In this document: in pieces, positions 63,818 through 64,000 of the stretch
Layout of the letters: the number at the start of each line of letters is the position of its first letter
How positions within the stretch are numbered: the first letter of the stretch is position 1
Assembly (NCBI GenBank): GCA_024640305.1
Contig: JAHEFG010000006.1
Span: forward strand, 48,306-112,305
DNA: 64,000 bases
Source of the DNA: Gammaproteobacteria bacterium
Lineage (GTDB): Bacteria > Pseudomonadota > Gammaproteobacteria > Steroidobacterales > Woeseiaceae
Reading direction: 5' to 3'
Program-made: the position numbers and the translations under genes
Notes under the pieces: generated by a model
Databases searched by the model: none
What the model saw: the letters and a program-made list of their open reading frames with translations, nothing else
What the model was told of the DNA's origin: nothing

Positions 63818-64000
63818 AAATGGCCGCTTATGGCCGTAAGCAACCTGTCAATTTTGCTTAATCTGCCCCAATCCAACTTCCGGTATTGGGAAAAGCAGAC
63901 GTTTGAATCCGCGTTTTCAGAAAACGCCTGTCGTGTGGCCGCTTTGCCGCCGAAACCGGCCATTCGCCTGAGTATGATGCTGACAGGCTGCTTATGACCC
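63818..64000. repeat. dispersed repeat, copy 8 (diverged, cut by window end)
   Basis: AAATGGCCGCTTATGGCCGT and, further on, AAAGCAGACGTTTG and AACCGGCCATTCG are variant ends of the family. The unit continues to the end of the window (GGCTGCTTATGACC). A frame across it has no coding signal I trust. Confidence 0.6.

Noticed and set aside
63755..63997. 80-codon frame at the window end
   Set aside because: It covers the hairpin and the diverged repeat; no ribosome site and no recognisable protein features.
56061..64000. Integron cassette array (repeats as attC sites)
   Set aside because: No RYYYAAC/GTTRRRY core sites, genes face both ways, and no integrase gene is visible. The palindromes have different ends.

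Overview
The window looks like a chromosomal piece of a marine-type gammaproteobacterium. The evidence is the FabA/FabB pair, HexR over an Entner-Doudoroff operon, and the hemA-prfA-prmC-moeB and lolB-prs-rplY-pth-ychF blocks. A Woeseiales-like lineage would fit, but this is a guess from gene content, not a measured placement.

Region 1 (1-7.5 kb) is the most unusual protein-coding locus. It encodes a multiheme cytochrome cut by the window edge (21 CxxCH visible), a 40-heme cytochrome built from an exact 279-bp tandem module, an outer-membrane beta-barrel protein with AMIN-like, SPOR and TPR domains, and a lipoprotein. All are in one tight, overlapping operon. It looks like a porin-cytochrome electron conduit that does not resemble MtrCAB.

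Region 2 (7.5-20.8 kb) holds a Sel1 protein, S-formylglutathione hydrolase, fabA-fabB, nhaA, a TonB-dependent receptor, an MBL-fold hydrolase, a very large fusion (two c-type heme sites, a Vgb-like propeller and a PQQ propeller) coupled to a glutathione S-transferase, and a DUF2189 membrane protein.

Region 3 (20.8-38 kb) is a carbohydrate block. zwf-pgl-edd-glk runs one way. hexR-malQ-glgC-glgA-glgB-glgP-glgX runs the other way. Two HexR-box-like palindromes lie between them. Glucose entry, oxidation to 2-keto-3-deoxy-6-phosphogluconate, and glycogen synthesis and breakdown are therefore encoded together. eda is not present. glgA has no ATG, GTG or TTG that keeps its N-terminus and sits in the same frame as glgC, separated by one stop codon.

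Region 4 (38-56 kb) is mostly housekeeping: three tRNAs (Val-CAC, an elongator-type CAU tRNA, Gln-UUG), the YdbS/YdbT pair, ychF-pth-rplY-prs, lolB with a TPR protein, hemA-prfA, a cystathionine gamma-lyase/beta-synthase pair inserted in reverse, then prmC-ppiB-moeB. ispE is absent from its usual place between lolB and prs.

Region 5 (56-64 kb) is accessory. Every spacer between genes carries a copy or remnant of one palindromic repeat family, not seen in the first 55 kb. The genes are an FG-GAP lipoprotein, two secreted proteins each preceded by a c-di-GMP-I (GEMM-I) riboswitch, two single-pass membrane proteins, a dimethylargininase-like enzyme and a small membrane protein. In one riboswitch the segment 5' of the aptamer can pair with the ribosome-binding site of the regulated gene.
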